A stretch of 64,000 nucleotides of DNA, taken from positions 2,480,001 through 2,544,000 of the forward strand of contig JAPEUQ010000002.1 in assembly GCA_027946365.1 (NCBI GenBank). The letters are read 5' to 3'. Position numbers and translations under genes: made by a program. This stretch comes from Kalmusia sp. IMI 367209. Taxonomy: Eukaryota; Ascomycota; Dothideomycetes; Pleosporales; Didymosphaeriaceae. Of this stretch, positions 50,340 to 61,692 are shown in pieces. The stretch's first letter is position 1. Each line of letters opens with the position of its first letter. The notes below the pieces were generated by a model, which saw nothing but the letters and a program-made list of their open reading frames with translations, had not been told where the DNA came from and did not search any database.

Positions 50340-50960
50340 TCGCTTACTTTAGGTAACGAACAAGACTTACATGAGCTAGTAGACCATAGAATAGCCCGAG
50401 TGTTTCATAACCCTCAGGTGTTAGCACGGAAGCTCAACATTGCCGACTCAAATGACTAAACCATGCCAGAGTCGGGCCCTTATGGTGCACTCTTGCCTGC
50501 GCAATATGCTCTTTTGCGACTAGAGGAGGAACTTGATGCAACACTAGAGGAATGTATACATGTGACGTTGCTGGCGTTTTTCTCTACTATCTGGAACATG
50601 CTAGGCTCGAAGATGCGCTACGAGCTATGCCATTTGCCGATTCCACCAATTGTGCTAAGCCATCGACGTCACTACAGGGACTGATGCTCTGGTTCTGATG
50701 ATGCGCTTGATCTCGTCCGTGCTAGACCACAACAATGAAAGGCTCCGTACCAGCTGGCAATAACCATCTCGGGGCGCTGATGCAGAGGCTCAGTGGGCTG
50801 ACGTACGGTGTCGGTTGCAGGGAGTTATCTGGACTAATGCCTGCCACGATGCAGCGGTGAGGCAACATCTTGAGGCTCTTGCATGCGCCGAAGTGCTTTG
50901 TAACTCTTCGATGCGTAGCGCCGCGTAATGCTGTCGCTCAATAGTGATTCAAACCATTCT
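50340..50960 (+). pseudogene. Relic of a fungal-specific transcription factor C-terminal domain
   Basis: Short frame fragments in order resemble the C-terminal part of a large family of fungal regulators. They are LHELVDHRIARVFHNPQVLA (about 50369), then after a stop LLRLEEELDATLEECIHVTL and LAFFSTIWNMLGSKMRYELC (about 50518-50630), then in other frames LQGLMLWF, a stop, LMMRLISSVLDHNNERLRTS, and WADVRCRLQGVIWTNACHDA (about 50790-50850). Spacing matches the family order, but stops and frame changes interrupt it and no DNA-binding domain lies upstream. This is a decayed 3' fragment; boundaries are approximate. Confidence 0.5.
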
Positions 50961-51047
50961 TTACCCCGCAACTCGTGACGGTACGTAGTATCAATGTATC
51001 GGAACTGCAAAATATACAATGTCTTAGAATTCAGCTGGGTATCTTCT

Positions 51048-52021
51048 TTATCCGATTAGGTAGCTAACACAAAGCAATGCCGAAGCAGCACCAGCCACCC
51101 AGCCTATCCTCTCCCGTCTCATCGCAGATTCCGAGCTCTTTCCCTCTTTTTGAGCGACGGGAGTGGCGGTATAGTAAAGGCTCGCAGCTGTTTGCGTTCC
51201 AAGGATGTCTTTGGCTGTTGTGCTGGGTACTTTTGCCTCAGCGGCAATGTCGCTCCATGATTTGTAGAAGTGATACATGTCTTGGTTGAGTGATTCTGGA
51301 TTTGTGCCGCAATAAGCCTCTGCATAAGCACTTATGTGGCTCTCTGGAAACCAGTGGTAGCCTTCCCTCGCGTCAGCATACGAAATGATCATCACTGAAG
51401 ATCGCGATGTACAGTAAACAGAACAATAGGAAATACTAACTTACCCTCAATGCCACCGTGTAACTCCAGGCATCTTTGGCAACCTGCTGTCGCATCCCAG
51501 TACGGATACTTCTCACAATAGCAATGCTGCTGTTCCGTAAAATTAGACTTATACGTGTCTAGTCCCGCGAAAGTTCCGTTGTTATTCTGCCAATAACAAT
51601 TCGCCCCTATAGCGCCCGCTCTCTTGCATGGTGCTTCCTCAAGTTGGTAATCAGGCTTCTCTATGATGACTGAGACCCAGGATTTCTCTCTTTTCCTGTA
51701 GCCATTATGGTATGGTAGATTGTTGTAAGGCAAATAGCATCGATTGTAAAGGTCGATGTCTTGGTCGGTGAGCCCCGATCGGTATGATGAAACTCTCGAG
51801 AAGCGAGAAAGGTAGCAGCCGTTGAGAAAGAATGCTTCATCCGGGTCGCATGTATAAATTGCGTCTGTTGCCGTGGATGTCCGTGTCGCTTTATATTGTG
51901 CAGGCTGGTAAACAGAAGTAGTCGTATCTGCGGTGTATACCGGTGCCTCAAAAACGGTTGAGGTGGGTTCTTCGGCTGCCGTGGCGTCGAAAACCCCACG
52001 TGGATGCAGGTGTTGGTGCAT
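51048..52021 (-). CDS. Cys-rich extracellular, probably GPI-anchored protein
   Basis: Exons 51445-52021 and 51048-51361 flank an 83-nt intron (GTAAGT...GGAAG) that joins ELHGGIEG to YHWFPESHISAYAEAYCGTN. The frame encodes at least 296 aa. A Ser/Thr-rich start (ATAAEEPTSTVFEAPVYTAD) precedes a Cys-rich segment (DAIYTCDPDEAFFLNGCYLS; NCYWQNNNGTFAGLD; QQHCYCEKYPYWDATAGCQR), suggesting several disulfides. The C-terminus RRERIGWVAGAASALLCVSY ends in a short hydrophobic tail typical of a GPI signal. The first in-frame Met (MHQHLHPRGVF) is not a signal peptide; an acceptor-like CTAG stands just before it, so a further 5' exon with the signal peptide is likely but not located. No function is known. 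Confidence 0.7.
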
Positions 52022-55000
52022 TCTAGCGTGACGGTTCCAAGATTGTATAGAGCGCTATTGAGACATTGCAGAGGTTTAACTATGTACAGAAAAGACTGTT
52101 GTGGTGGCTCTGCCCACCTGCATCTAATCCAGCGGAACGAGAGAACATCAGCATAGTATGTCGAGGTTACGGCTCGGATGAAAATGCGCGCGACGAGAAG
52201 ATAGGAGGCCGAACTATGCTGCTTCTGGTAAGCCGCGATCCTTCGCGTGAAGTCACACCCGAGCCTCGGAAAACCCTTTCGAAACTCACTACATTCATGC
52301 AACCGTTGTAGGGTCTTTGATGACCAAAACCAAGTATGAGTGTGAATATCTCATAGACATTAAATTTGAAATATTTTATGTGGTAAAAAATGCAGCCGCA
52401 TTCAACCTTATCTGCGTATGTAGCAACTTCGAGGTTTGCATGCACATGAAGTACTGGTGGGACTTAAAACCTATATTTGCCTTGTGTTAAGGACAACATG
52501 CGCTACATGTGTAACTGCCACGGCGTTTATATGCTAAAATCAATCTATTTTCAGTGATTCGTAAACGCTCGCGAGCATTTTTTACCTATCACATCCTTGA
52601 GAATATTTGTCACGATGCTAGCGCCCTCAACTTATGAAAGACCCCACCATACTCTTTCTCCAAAATGTCACCAATCAAAGAGTTCGCATTGGTACTCGTT
52701 CATCTAATTGCGTCATAGTACTCCAACCGTTTGTTGTCTACAAAACGTATGAACAACGGTTACCTACGCAATTAGCCTCTCATTAACAATTAAATCTGGT
52801 GGCTATAATCCCACACATACCCTGATCAAGTTAGGTCGTTTGAGTGAGCGTTGTCCACTCGGTAAATAAGGCTGCTATAAGCTAGATAGAAAATCTCTTA
52901 TGTGTAGTTCTTCCAAAATCAATACGCGTGAATTACCTTGCAGTCTCCACATTGGTTCCGGTGAAGGATTTAAAACGTTCGAGGATCGTTTGCAACACGT
53001 GAAGATTATAATACTTGAATTTTCAACGCAGCAGCACATCATGTTCGATATGCGAACGCATTCAATGTGACAAACTGCCACTCTGCCTCGACAAAGTTCT
53101 CGTTCTGTAGACAGCCATTTCCTTGATAATATCTTTCTCTTACACTAGTCTATCGATATCACTTCTGCCTGAAGAGTTTCCTGCAGCATTCCACGCCCCT
53201 ACCAGGTGCCGCGATACATGGGTCACGAAGAATACTTGAATATTTTGGGCCAGCGATGGGTACCCGACATCGATATCTACGATCCACGTAGACAACACCC
53301 CCAACACCATCATCATCACCTCCATAGTCCTCATCACAGACTTCTTTGCTGTCATTTAGGAAAAAACCAAGTGTCACTTCGTGACCTACGGATCAGTTCA
53401 CTTTTCCACCTAGCTTTCAGAGTCCTAGGCTCTCAGGTCGGACCGCGAGGATTCAATCAGCCCCCTCAACACGGCGTTTCACTTTTATATAAACCTTCCG
53501 AGCTATCAGCAACACACTACAGGCTTCAATCAACTTGATCAGTGGCAACAGAGTATATCCCAATCAGCGGGAATCGAGGAAAACCCTGAGACGATCATTC
53601 CTGACGCACCTAAGCAAGCAAAGATTCAAGACGGAGAAGCGCAGGCGCATGCGCAGGGTCCAGATTATGTGTTCATGGGGTATGAGGAGCCTGGTGAGGA
53701 GACTGTGTCGCAAGAGCAGGGCGTGTAGGGCCATCCAACGAGCAGACCTAATCACGGCGGACCATGTAGGAGGGGTTACCTTAAATTGGTATTGTGTCTT
53801 CTATTGTTCGACTATGTGATTGATTATATAAAACAAATCTGAAGACGTCAAGGTCTATATTAAAGTTTTGGAATTACATCGCGCACAGCGTTGTGTCCGG
53901 ACACACGAGTGGAGAGAATATCTCCTAGCTTTCGACCAAGCACCGTAGATGTCATCAAATCAACCTTGCAGGTGATTATCCTAAGCTAAACTAAACCTCA
54001 ATCAAAGTAATCGAGATCTATTGCTATATCGTGTTTCTTGGTAATTCGAGACTACAGCGGAAAATCCCAATGCCAAGGGATTGACGCTGCTCTCTCCTTT
54101 ATTGAGAAGTCGGATCTTCAGCGGTGGAAACGGGGGACTGCCGTCGCCAATGAGACCGAAGGGCCGTCGATGAAAAAACTCGCAAAGAATCTTTCGCATC
54201 AATTATGAACTTCACCGTCTCATCTGTATAGGTCTATCGATCTAAAGTTGACCGTCACGTGCATACGTAAGGTCGTGAATTAGAAAAGGGAGTGAAGAAA
54301 CCTGTTTGGCCGCTCGCGAGATAGCAGTTACCAGCACCACGCTAGCCTCTTCTGACACACGACCACTGCTCACCCTACATTCCATGTACTTTCCACTCTA
54401 ATGGAGTACCAAGTACCTCACTCACCACCTTTTGAATACCCGTCATTGTCTCAAACATCACTCTGCACCACCGATGATACTACCTTGAGATTGAGTCGAC
54501 ATCTACATCTCTAATGCAGCGCACATGGAGCCAGCACCAATTGAGTCTTCACTGCTACTTGGATTTTGAAATAGACCTACTCTGCTCGCACCTTCGTGGA
54601 TGAACCCCGCGGAAGCAGTGCATCATGTACACTCATCGACTGGGCCAGATACCTGCCCAAACGGGCAACCGTCGATTGCTGCACATTTAAGCTTAATTTC
54701 GCTCGTGCGGGGTGGCAACACTATCATATTTGGGGGCGAAAACAATAAAAGGACTGTCCAAATTTCGTCGATAGTTGCTGCGCACTCCTGACATAAATAT
54801 CGGGGCGCGAGTTGGTTCACTGATCCATGTTCAAACTAGTAATAATTGAAGGGTATCTGTAACTACATTGCCAGCGCAATCAGACCATACACAGCGAAGA
54901 CGAGACTGGGGCCGCATAACTAGAGCCTCTTGCAAACTATGTGCGGTATCGACAGTCCTGCCGCCTGCTAGTATCCAATAAACCAAAAACTATGCCAAGG

Positions 55001-55108
55001 CATAAGATGGAAGGAAAACTTGTATATGCAAGAAATTTGGTGACAAAAAACGGCCGTCATGATCGCAAAATCGTTATAATAGACTATGTTCATAATTCGT
55101 GATCTGAA
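52022..55108. other. 3.1-kb AT-rich region without a supported gene
   Basis: Only short frames on both strands. A missing first exon of the minus-strand Cys-rich gene may lie in its first few hundred bases. No transposon ends, target duplications or tRNA were recognised. Confidence 0.5.
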
Positions 55109-57047
55109 TCAACGCTTGAATTCCGGTTTTCTCGACATGTTGACAGGCGGCGGCCCATCCGTGTCAGGGTATGGAAGTGGTGCGCCAGGTGGTGGCCTGG
55201 GTAACGATGAAGTTGGCGGAGGCAGTGTGGGTGGACCTGTCAGATTTGTTGGTTTTGCGCCTTCGTCGAATGGTGTCTTTGGTGGCCTCGGAGGCGGACT
55301 GTGCGGATACGGTTCCTCAAAGCTCAGCTGTGGCGAGTTGTGCGCTGAGCCGACGGTGAATTGCTCCCCTGAACGGCGGTTCGGATCCACAAGCTCACCG
55401 GAATGACGGGGAGCTAAGTCTGAACTGACGGGCTGCGGATACTCATCGGAGGATACGACGGCGTATTTGTCGTTGTCTGAAGGGCCACGATAGGCTGGAT
55501 GAAGTAGAGTAAAGGGTTCATGTTTGCTTGAGTAGTAATTGGGCGTAACCTCTTCGGCAGGAAGCTCTATGGCGAGTGGTGAGGCATCCGGTACTGTAGG
55601 GAGAGGCCGTTCGTATGGATTTTTAAGCTGCGGCACACACCAACCCGCGGCGGCAGGCCCTTCTCTGCTCTTTCCCATCTTAGTTTGGCAGTATATACCC
55701 TCGCAAGCTTTCCAGCGGACTCAAATGTCATGGATTGCACACCCTTTTCCGCAAGATATATGCGCGTGCTAGAGCTGATGTCGGACAGGCGATTCCACTC
55801 ATTCATGCCAAATTCTCCAACACCAACATTGACGTTGAGTCGATAGTAGTGCTCCGGATTAACCTGTCGCGTAGGTAAGATATCTTTCATCGACTGGTGT
55901 GTCTTTTCGCAATCTTCGATTTTACGGATCAATGTCCGTCGTGCTTCTGCGAAGTCTCCGATGCCACCGGCAAATCCTTCCCACCATTCTCTCGCCTCTT
56001 GGGGTGTTCCCTCAGGCCTTTTCCCAGTACCGATGCTGATGAAAACACCCACATCGCGTCCGGGCCATTCGTTGCGTACCGCTTCATCGAGAATCTGTGG
56101 CGCGGGATTATATTTTTTCCCACACCTTCGTCGAGAAAGATTGACTGGCCGACTTGGATGGGTTTGAAAGCATGCTGGGTTGCGCAAGTTGCACGACCGG
56201 CCTGCCATATTGTGGCATCTGGCTCGATTGAGGTTTCTTTTCTCGAGTCGTAGGAGCGTAGGAGTACCTGCCCAGTGTCGGTGCTCCTGGACCCTTTGTA
56301 GACGGCGGTGATAGCTCTGTAAACGTTAGCTTCCACGATTATGATGCTATACCGTCCACTCACGTTTTTGTCCGCTCCTCCCTGTTGTCATAGAGTCGCG
56401 CGTTTGGATTGCCCCATTTCAAAGCAGCTATTCGTGGGTTGACCGGAGTCATCCCGATTTGACTATACCGGCTGGCTGTGCTTGGGCTTCTGTGCACACG
56501 ATTGGGATATGCGCTTCCTGGTGTCATCGGTGTACGTAGGTCAACGCTAGATGACATGGCATCTTCGCTGTCGTTTCCCTCGTCGTCGTAAACAGTATGT
56601 TCCCGTACACACTCCTTGATAGCTTCTTCTAATTTCGACGCTTTGAAAAATGTATGTCGGTACGGAATGCCGGCGAATGTTTTGTCCGTCTCGAAGACTC
56701 TCTTGGTCATGCGCACGTAGACATTTTTGCAGGTTTCTAGGTCCATCCTCAACCGCCCAAGCATGATGGCGATCAAACCGCCAGTGCCTGTACCGCCGAT
56801 GAGGTCAAAGTGATCGCATGGTTTAGGGATTTCGTGACGCTTAGGAGCACGCCCTTCCATCTCGACGAAGGTGCGGTGCATGAGTTCTTGAAGGATGATG
56901 AGCATTGAGTAGCCGCGCACGCCCCCACCGTCTGCCCCGCGTCAGTGCCCGATGCCTCAGGTTGGAAGTTGGGGTCATACCTAGGGATAAAATGCGCAGC
57001 GGTGGGCCTTTGGTGGTGTCTTTCCGCCGGATGCCGTTGTTCGCCAT
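55109..57047 (-). CDS. Patatin-like phospholipase domain protein with Ser-to-Gly nucleophile, frame-disrupted
   Basis: Exons 56981-57047, 56364-56931 and 55109-56316. The N-terminus GPPLRILSLDGGGVRGYSML is the patatin oxyanion motif. The elbow, normally GxSxG, reads HFDLIGGTGTGGLIAIMLGR, with Gly (about residue 71) where the catalytic Ser should be. The second active-site loop reads QSIFLDEGVGK, with the Asp present. Next come YNPAPQILDEAVRNEWPGRD and VGVFISIGTGKRPEG. Two indels are needed: one T missing in the T6 run 56113-56118 (restores GKKYNPAP), and a 1-2 base slip in the CACACAC run 55634-55640, linking AKLRWERAEKGLPPR to PQLKNPYERPLP. The C-terminal about 180 residues are Pro-rich. Without Ser it is probably not a classical lipid hydrolase and may bind lipid or be a pseudoenzyme. 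Divergent from the MOSC gene. Confidence 0.82.
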
Positions 57048-57889
57048 GGTGTCGAGACTTTGCTGTTGTGGTAGTGAAAGGGTGCGGGTGTCCGCCGAAA
57101 GGCTGAATGCCCAGATCAGGTGGCGCTATATGCCCGCGTGGAGGTGTCAGAGCCAGACCCGCGCCGTCTAGTCAGAGTGAATGTCGTCCGGTTCGGTCGG
57201 CGCTGGATGCAGCTGAAGGTGGAAGCGGTTAGGTACTAGCAGAAGCTTGCCCAGGTTAACAACAAGGCTGACCGAGGGTTGAGAAGGCGCGCCGGTAGCG
57301 CTCAGTGAAAGATGCAGGGGAAGCAGTCGCACAGGCGGTAGGTCGTGAAGTGTAGAGTCACAGGCCCAGCGCGCAAGTAGAAGAACCCGTGTCGCCGGCT
57401 TTTCACGAGCGTGTCGCTGGCATTCACTCGCCCTGCAAAGGACTAGCCAAGCACCACTCGCTTGCCAAGCTGCTGCGCCACGACGCCACGACGCCACTTT
57501 ACGTGTTTGGCCTCGCTCTCTCCAACCCTTCACGCGAGATGGAGAAAAAGCTGTCGTTGCAGCGCGAGATCTTCGCCCCTGCAGCGGGTGCATTTTGGCC
57601 CGTTTTCGCCTTCAGGAACAGTCCCAAGCCTTGCACGGTGCACCAATCAGCTCTCCTGTACACGTCAATCACGAGGACAATTGTCGGGCGCCCCGAACCA
57701 GCCCTCCCCCCTCCCAAACAGGATATGCAAAGCGGGCCGTTGACGAGGAATTCCACCCCACCTTCCACCTCGGCCCTTTCGGTGAATGCCGGCACTTTTA
57801 CACTTCGTCTTGTGCAACACTATCGTAGGGCTGGCCACATCTCACCAACAAGCTCTCTCCCTGCATCTTTCGCTGCCTTTGACGTCACT
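57048..57889. promoter_or_regulatory. Divergent intergenic region, patatin-like and MOSC genes
   Basis: An 842-bp region between opposite start codons. An open frame runs in phase into the MOSC gene from 57389, but the TM-anchor start at 57890 is preferred. No specific binding site assigned. Confidence 0.5.
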
Positions 57890-59154
57890 ATGTCCCTCTT
57901 CACTGCCCAGGCCATCTTTGCGGCCGGATTAGCAATCATAATCTTCATAGTGCACCAGGCATACTCTCTTTCGCGATCCACTTCTGTCAGGGCAAAGCCG
58001 TTGAGAATAAGCGAGGTATTACACGACATGAATCGGAATGTATTCGGCACACCGTGGTCCCTGACATGCTTATTATAGATCTATGTGTACCCGATCAAGT
58101 CTCTCCGCCCTACCAAACTTAGTTCAGCTCTCGCTACCAAGTACGGATTCGAGCACGACCGTACGTGAATTACTATCCAAACCCTGGTTGTTAGCATGCC
58201 CTGACCCAAAAAAAAAAAAGGGCAATTTATGCTGCTCCAAGTCACGCCAGAGGGTTATAAAAACATGGCCGTCTCTCGGTATACCGAAATGACGCAGTTC
58301 CTTACGTCCATCGACGATGGTAGAGACGGGAAACGCTCTCTCAAGGTGACTTTCAGAGCGTTCGGCAATGAAGAGAAGACGAGGACACTTGATGTCCCAC
58401 TGCAACCGGATACGGAGAAACTAGAGCCTTTCAATGTAGACATGCATGGTAGTCCTACGGCAGCTTTCAAAATGCCGCACGAGTACAATTCTTGGTTTAC
58501 TGACTGCTTTGGCTACGAGGTGGTGCTCGTGTATCTAGGCGACAACAAGCGGAGGGTGCTGTTTCAAGATATGGTCCCAACAAGGAGTATGTCTTTGCTA
58601 TCACGCATCCCTTCTTTTCAAGCTTGTCACTCTGGAAGGCCCTCGTATTACCTTCGCAGACTGCGCGCCGTATCTATTAGTTTCGGCCACATCGCTTGAC
58701 AACGTCTCGTCACGGCTTGGGCCCGACGAGGGTATGGACGTTACCAAGTTCCGTCCTAACATTGTCGTATCTGGTGCCGATGAGGCTTGGGAGGAGGACT
58801 ATTGGCGCAAGGTCAGTGTCAATGGAACTGAGCTCGTAATGACGCATAATTGTGTGCGTTGCGCAAGCATCAACATAGACTATAACACCGGCAAGCCTGG
58901 GACTGGCGAGTCTGGACAGGCTTTGAAGAAGTTGCAGAAGGACCGAAGGGTTGATAGTGGGGCAAAATGGAGCCCCGTGTTTGGTCGGTATACCTTTTGG
59001 AATGGAAAGGGTCATGAGCAGATCTTCAGAGTTGGAGACGATGTTATCGTGACAGATGTTAACCGAGAGAGAACCGCCTTCAGTAAGCCACTTCGATCCT
59101 CTTTCGTCGTCTATAGGGTACTTACATTATTCAGATTGGCCAGGCATTGGATGA
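57890..59154 (+). CDS. MOSC-domain protein, mARC/YcbX-like
   Basis: Molybdenum-cofactor sulfurase C-terminal (MOSC) protein related to mARC, which reduces N-hydroxylated compounds with electrons from cytochrome b5. Five exons (57890-58015, 58079-58160, 58221-58586, 58639-59082, 59135-59154) give 345 aa. It begins with an N-terminal membrane anchor (TAQAIFAAGLAIIIFIVHQA), as mARC does in the mitochondrial outer membrane. The MOSC_N beta-barrel starts IYVYPIKSLRPTKLSSALAT. The MOSC core has PRITFADCAPYLLVSATSLD, FRPNIVVSGADEAWEEDYWR and the cofactor-binding Cys motif THNCVRCASINIDYNTGK. The C-terminus is NWPGIG. Intron 2 ends in a run of twelve A before its acceptor AAG. Location and partner are by analogy. 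No indel is needed. Confidence 0.88.
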
Positions 59155-59629
59155 TTGAGCACTTGCTCGTATGGACTTGGGGTGGGCATGTTACGAGCGA
59201 GGATCGCTGCAACGGGATATATCTCCAAGTATAGACATGTCCAGAGGCGTTACTCAGAGCAGCAAGTCCCATGCGTGGCAGCTTGCGGATCTTTTTGTAT
59301 GAGGCCCTCTTGCGAGTTGCTTTGAGGCAATGCTGAAAAACTATGGAGCCTTGACCTTTTGTATTGCTTTCCAAAAATACGGTTGACATATCTAAGGGTA
59401 AAGTTCAGTTATCTAATTCCACAAATTCCTTGTATATTATACTTCTCCGAACACGAATGACGAATGATTCGTTACAGACCAAGCTGACTACATTATACAA
59501 CCCGAGCTTGTATCTTTCTAAGTCACTGACGTAATGGTAGGAGACCTGGAAAGGGCGGAAGGAGCCGTTGCTGCCTTTTTGAGCCGCGCTATGCCTTCTA
59601 TGTTTTAACTTTCCTCCGGGCTCTGCACC
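59155..59629. other. Convergent intergenic region
   Basis: No coding exon recognised; it should contain both 3' UTRs of the flanking convergent genes. Confidence 0.45.
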
Positions 59630-61288
59630 TTACTGTGGTTGACCCTGGGTATTTAAGCCATTTGCCACGTTGACAGGGGGGCGGTACGGGATGGTAGAAT
59701 GCGTATAAGCGCAATCCCTATCATATCCAAACTTAGCGCATCGGCCACAGTAAGGCTGCTTCCTATCGCATTTCACCTTTAGTCGGTGGCATCGAACACA
59801 TGATAAAGTCGGTCGATCGCGTTTTTTGATGATCCTCTCCGACACGGGTTCCTTGTTCAAAGGGCTGGAATGAGCCGAAGTTGAAGGACTTAACAGGCTA
59901 GTGTTTGATTCCACGGGTGTTGCAATCGTCTCGTAGATATAGGATTGACCTGCACGCAATTTACTTTGTTCGGCTTCGGCTTCTTCCTCTGCAAAGATTT
60001 GTGCTAGTCGCATATTGTTACGAGTTCGAACACGTTCCCTCTGAATGTCTTTACAGCCTTGTAACTGTTCCCATGCCGTTAGCAAATGTTGGTATTTGAG
60101 ATGTGCGTTTTCGGGATTAACTATGCTTGTCAGCAGTGTATCAGAGTCGTAATGTCCCCAAAAGTCGTTATGGTCCTCATCAAACCGTATAAGGAACTCT
60201 GTGTTTATTGTCACTGAATTGCTAACAGTAATAATAAGATAGAAAGGTCGTTTAATCTCTCTTAACCAATCATGCAAGAGGCGGCTATTGCATGTGAACC
60301 CATCAACGCCGACTGACATTAAGGTAGGAACATTCTTAGAACGCAATAATTCTTTTGTTATCAATCCAGTGAATTTAATGCATCTTGTCCTATTTGTGTT
60401 ATCTTTTGAATCTGCTTTGGCTTTTGGGTGAGATTGTCGCTGATTAACATGATCCCAAAGTTCTTCCTTGGTTCGGAAAAGTCTTTGGCATCGATGTATT
60501 CCTGGTAGGATGTTGTTTGCATGCACTTCGTCGCAGTGCTGTATCAATTCCGCCGCAGAAGGAAATTGGGCGTTCGCACACCCTTCAAATGCCCAAATAC
60601 ACGGATATGATGATCCTACTTGCTTTAATGTTCTCGCGTAGTTTGTCTTTTCCGTTCGGTGTATTGTATGCCAAGGACCACTAAGACTCTTTATTTGTTC
60701 AGTGCATTGGAATGCCAAAGCCGGCAGATAGAACGTTATCACACAGGCCATTGCAATTACAATAACATCCTTTTCGTCACGCAAGTCCTGAGGATGAGCG
60801 GCCTTGTACTGGTGCCACTGATACAGTGCAAGCTCCTTCACTTTTTCCGCGATTTGTTTGTTGGTTAATCGAGGTTGTCCTTCTGTGAAAGAGGGACGAG
60901 AAGACCATCGGATCACCATGATGACTGGGTTGTCCGAGCCAGTATTGGTTCCAAGAGAAAAGTACCACGGTCCCAATCGGGCCTCTTCGATTTCACTAGC
61001 ATTGATTGTGTCATCTTCCACATTCAAAACGTCGCTAGGAAAATCTGTGTGCGGTAATTCTAAAGCTTTGTTCTTCCCTAGAGCCTTAGCGCTTTGACCT
61101 GACGGTACTGTTTGAGCCGTCCCTAGCGATCTTGGGGATGGCATGGAAGGATTGACTCTGCGCACTGCTTTTCCGGCTTGTAAAATTCTTGGTGGTGGGG
61201 TTTCATTTTCATTGGCGCTATTCTGTCCCTCTTCTTCGTCTATATTGCGAAGGGTGACGGGCTTGCTCCGACGCATCGACCGAGCCAC
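59630..61288 (-). CDS. Intronless protein with C2H2-like fingers and C-terminal Zn2Cys6 cluster
   Basis: A 552-aa protein in one exon, unlike most neighbours. Residues 1-100 are charged and disordered. A C2H2-type finger is at C230/C237/H251/H256 (PCIWAFEGCANAQFPSAAEL), followed by a second, weaker unit (C267, H280, H287). Near the C-terminus (residues 497-526) lies a complete binuclear cluster, LSCVRCHRLKVKCDRKQPYC, then GRC and a last Cys in AKFGYDRDC. It is preceded by the basic patch IIKKRDRP and followed by only about 26 residues. A Glu/Ala-rich helix (AQIFAEEEAEAEQSKLRAGQ) precedes it. Zn2Cys6 domains are usually N-terminal, so this is an unusual order. I infer a DNA-binding regulator. 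The conserved-looking middle (SLGTNTGSDNPVIMVIRWSS) is not recognised. Confidence 0.75.
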   Translation of the reverse strand: MARSMRRSKPVTLRNIDEEEGQNSANENETPPPRILQAGKAVRRVNPSMPSPRSLGTAQTVPSGQSAKALGKNKALELPHTDFPSDVLNVEDDTINASEIEEARLGPWYFSLGTNTGSDNPVIMVIRWSSRPSFTEGQPRLTNKQIAEKVKELALYQWHQYKAAHPQDLRDEKDVIVIAMACVITFYLPALAFQCTEQIKSLSGPWHTIHRTEKTNYARTLKQVGSSYPCIWAFEGCANAQFPSAAELIQHCDEVHANNILPGIHRCQRLFRTKEELWDHVNQRQSHPKAKADSKDNTNRTRCIKFTGLITKELLRSKNVPTLMSVGVDGFTCNSRLLHDWLREIKRPFYLIITVSNSVTINTEFLIRFDEDHNDFWGHYDSDTLLTSIVNPENAHLKYQHLLTAWEQLQGCKDIQRERVRTRNNMRLAQIFAEEEAEAEQSKLRAGQSYIYETIATPVESNTSLLSPSTSAHSSPLNKEPVSERIIKKRDRPTLSCVRCHRLKVKCDRKQPYCGRCAKFGYDRDCAYTHSTIPYRPPVNVANGLNTQGQPQ

Positions 61289-61692
61289 TCGAGTTGGTGC
61301 GTTGTGTACGGCTTGATTCCAAAGGACCAGGCATGAGTCTGCATTTCACGCAATAATCGAACTTGATATAAGACAAGATCATACAACAAATGAGAATCGA
61401 CAGTCAGTACTGACGATAAGGTACAACATGTTCCTTTAGCTTATTCTGTAGTCGTCGCGCATTGCCGTCTAGTCGCTCCAGCTGTCCCCGTCACTCTCAG
61501 TACTTCTTTCGAAGTCATGATCATGAACAACACTCTTCGAAAATCCTAAGTGTCGGTGCAAAGCACAAATTGCGTGTACTGCCTATCAGATGGGACGAGT
61601 AGTTCGAAACATTGCTTTCCGAACGTCTATATCTTTGAAAGCGGTCTATCAATACCGTCCTGATCTTTAGCCGCTTGTGTATATCGGTTCCT
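61289..61692. other. Intergenic region
   Basis: No coding exon recognised; promoter of the intronless zinc-cluster gene lies at its low end. Confidence 0.45.

Noticed and set aside
57389..57889. N-terminal extension of the MOSC gene from an upstream in-frame start
   Set aside because: The added residues are low-complexity, and the family is expected to begin near the membrane anchor encoded from 57890.
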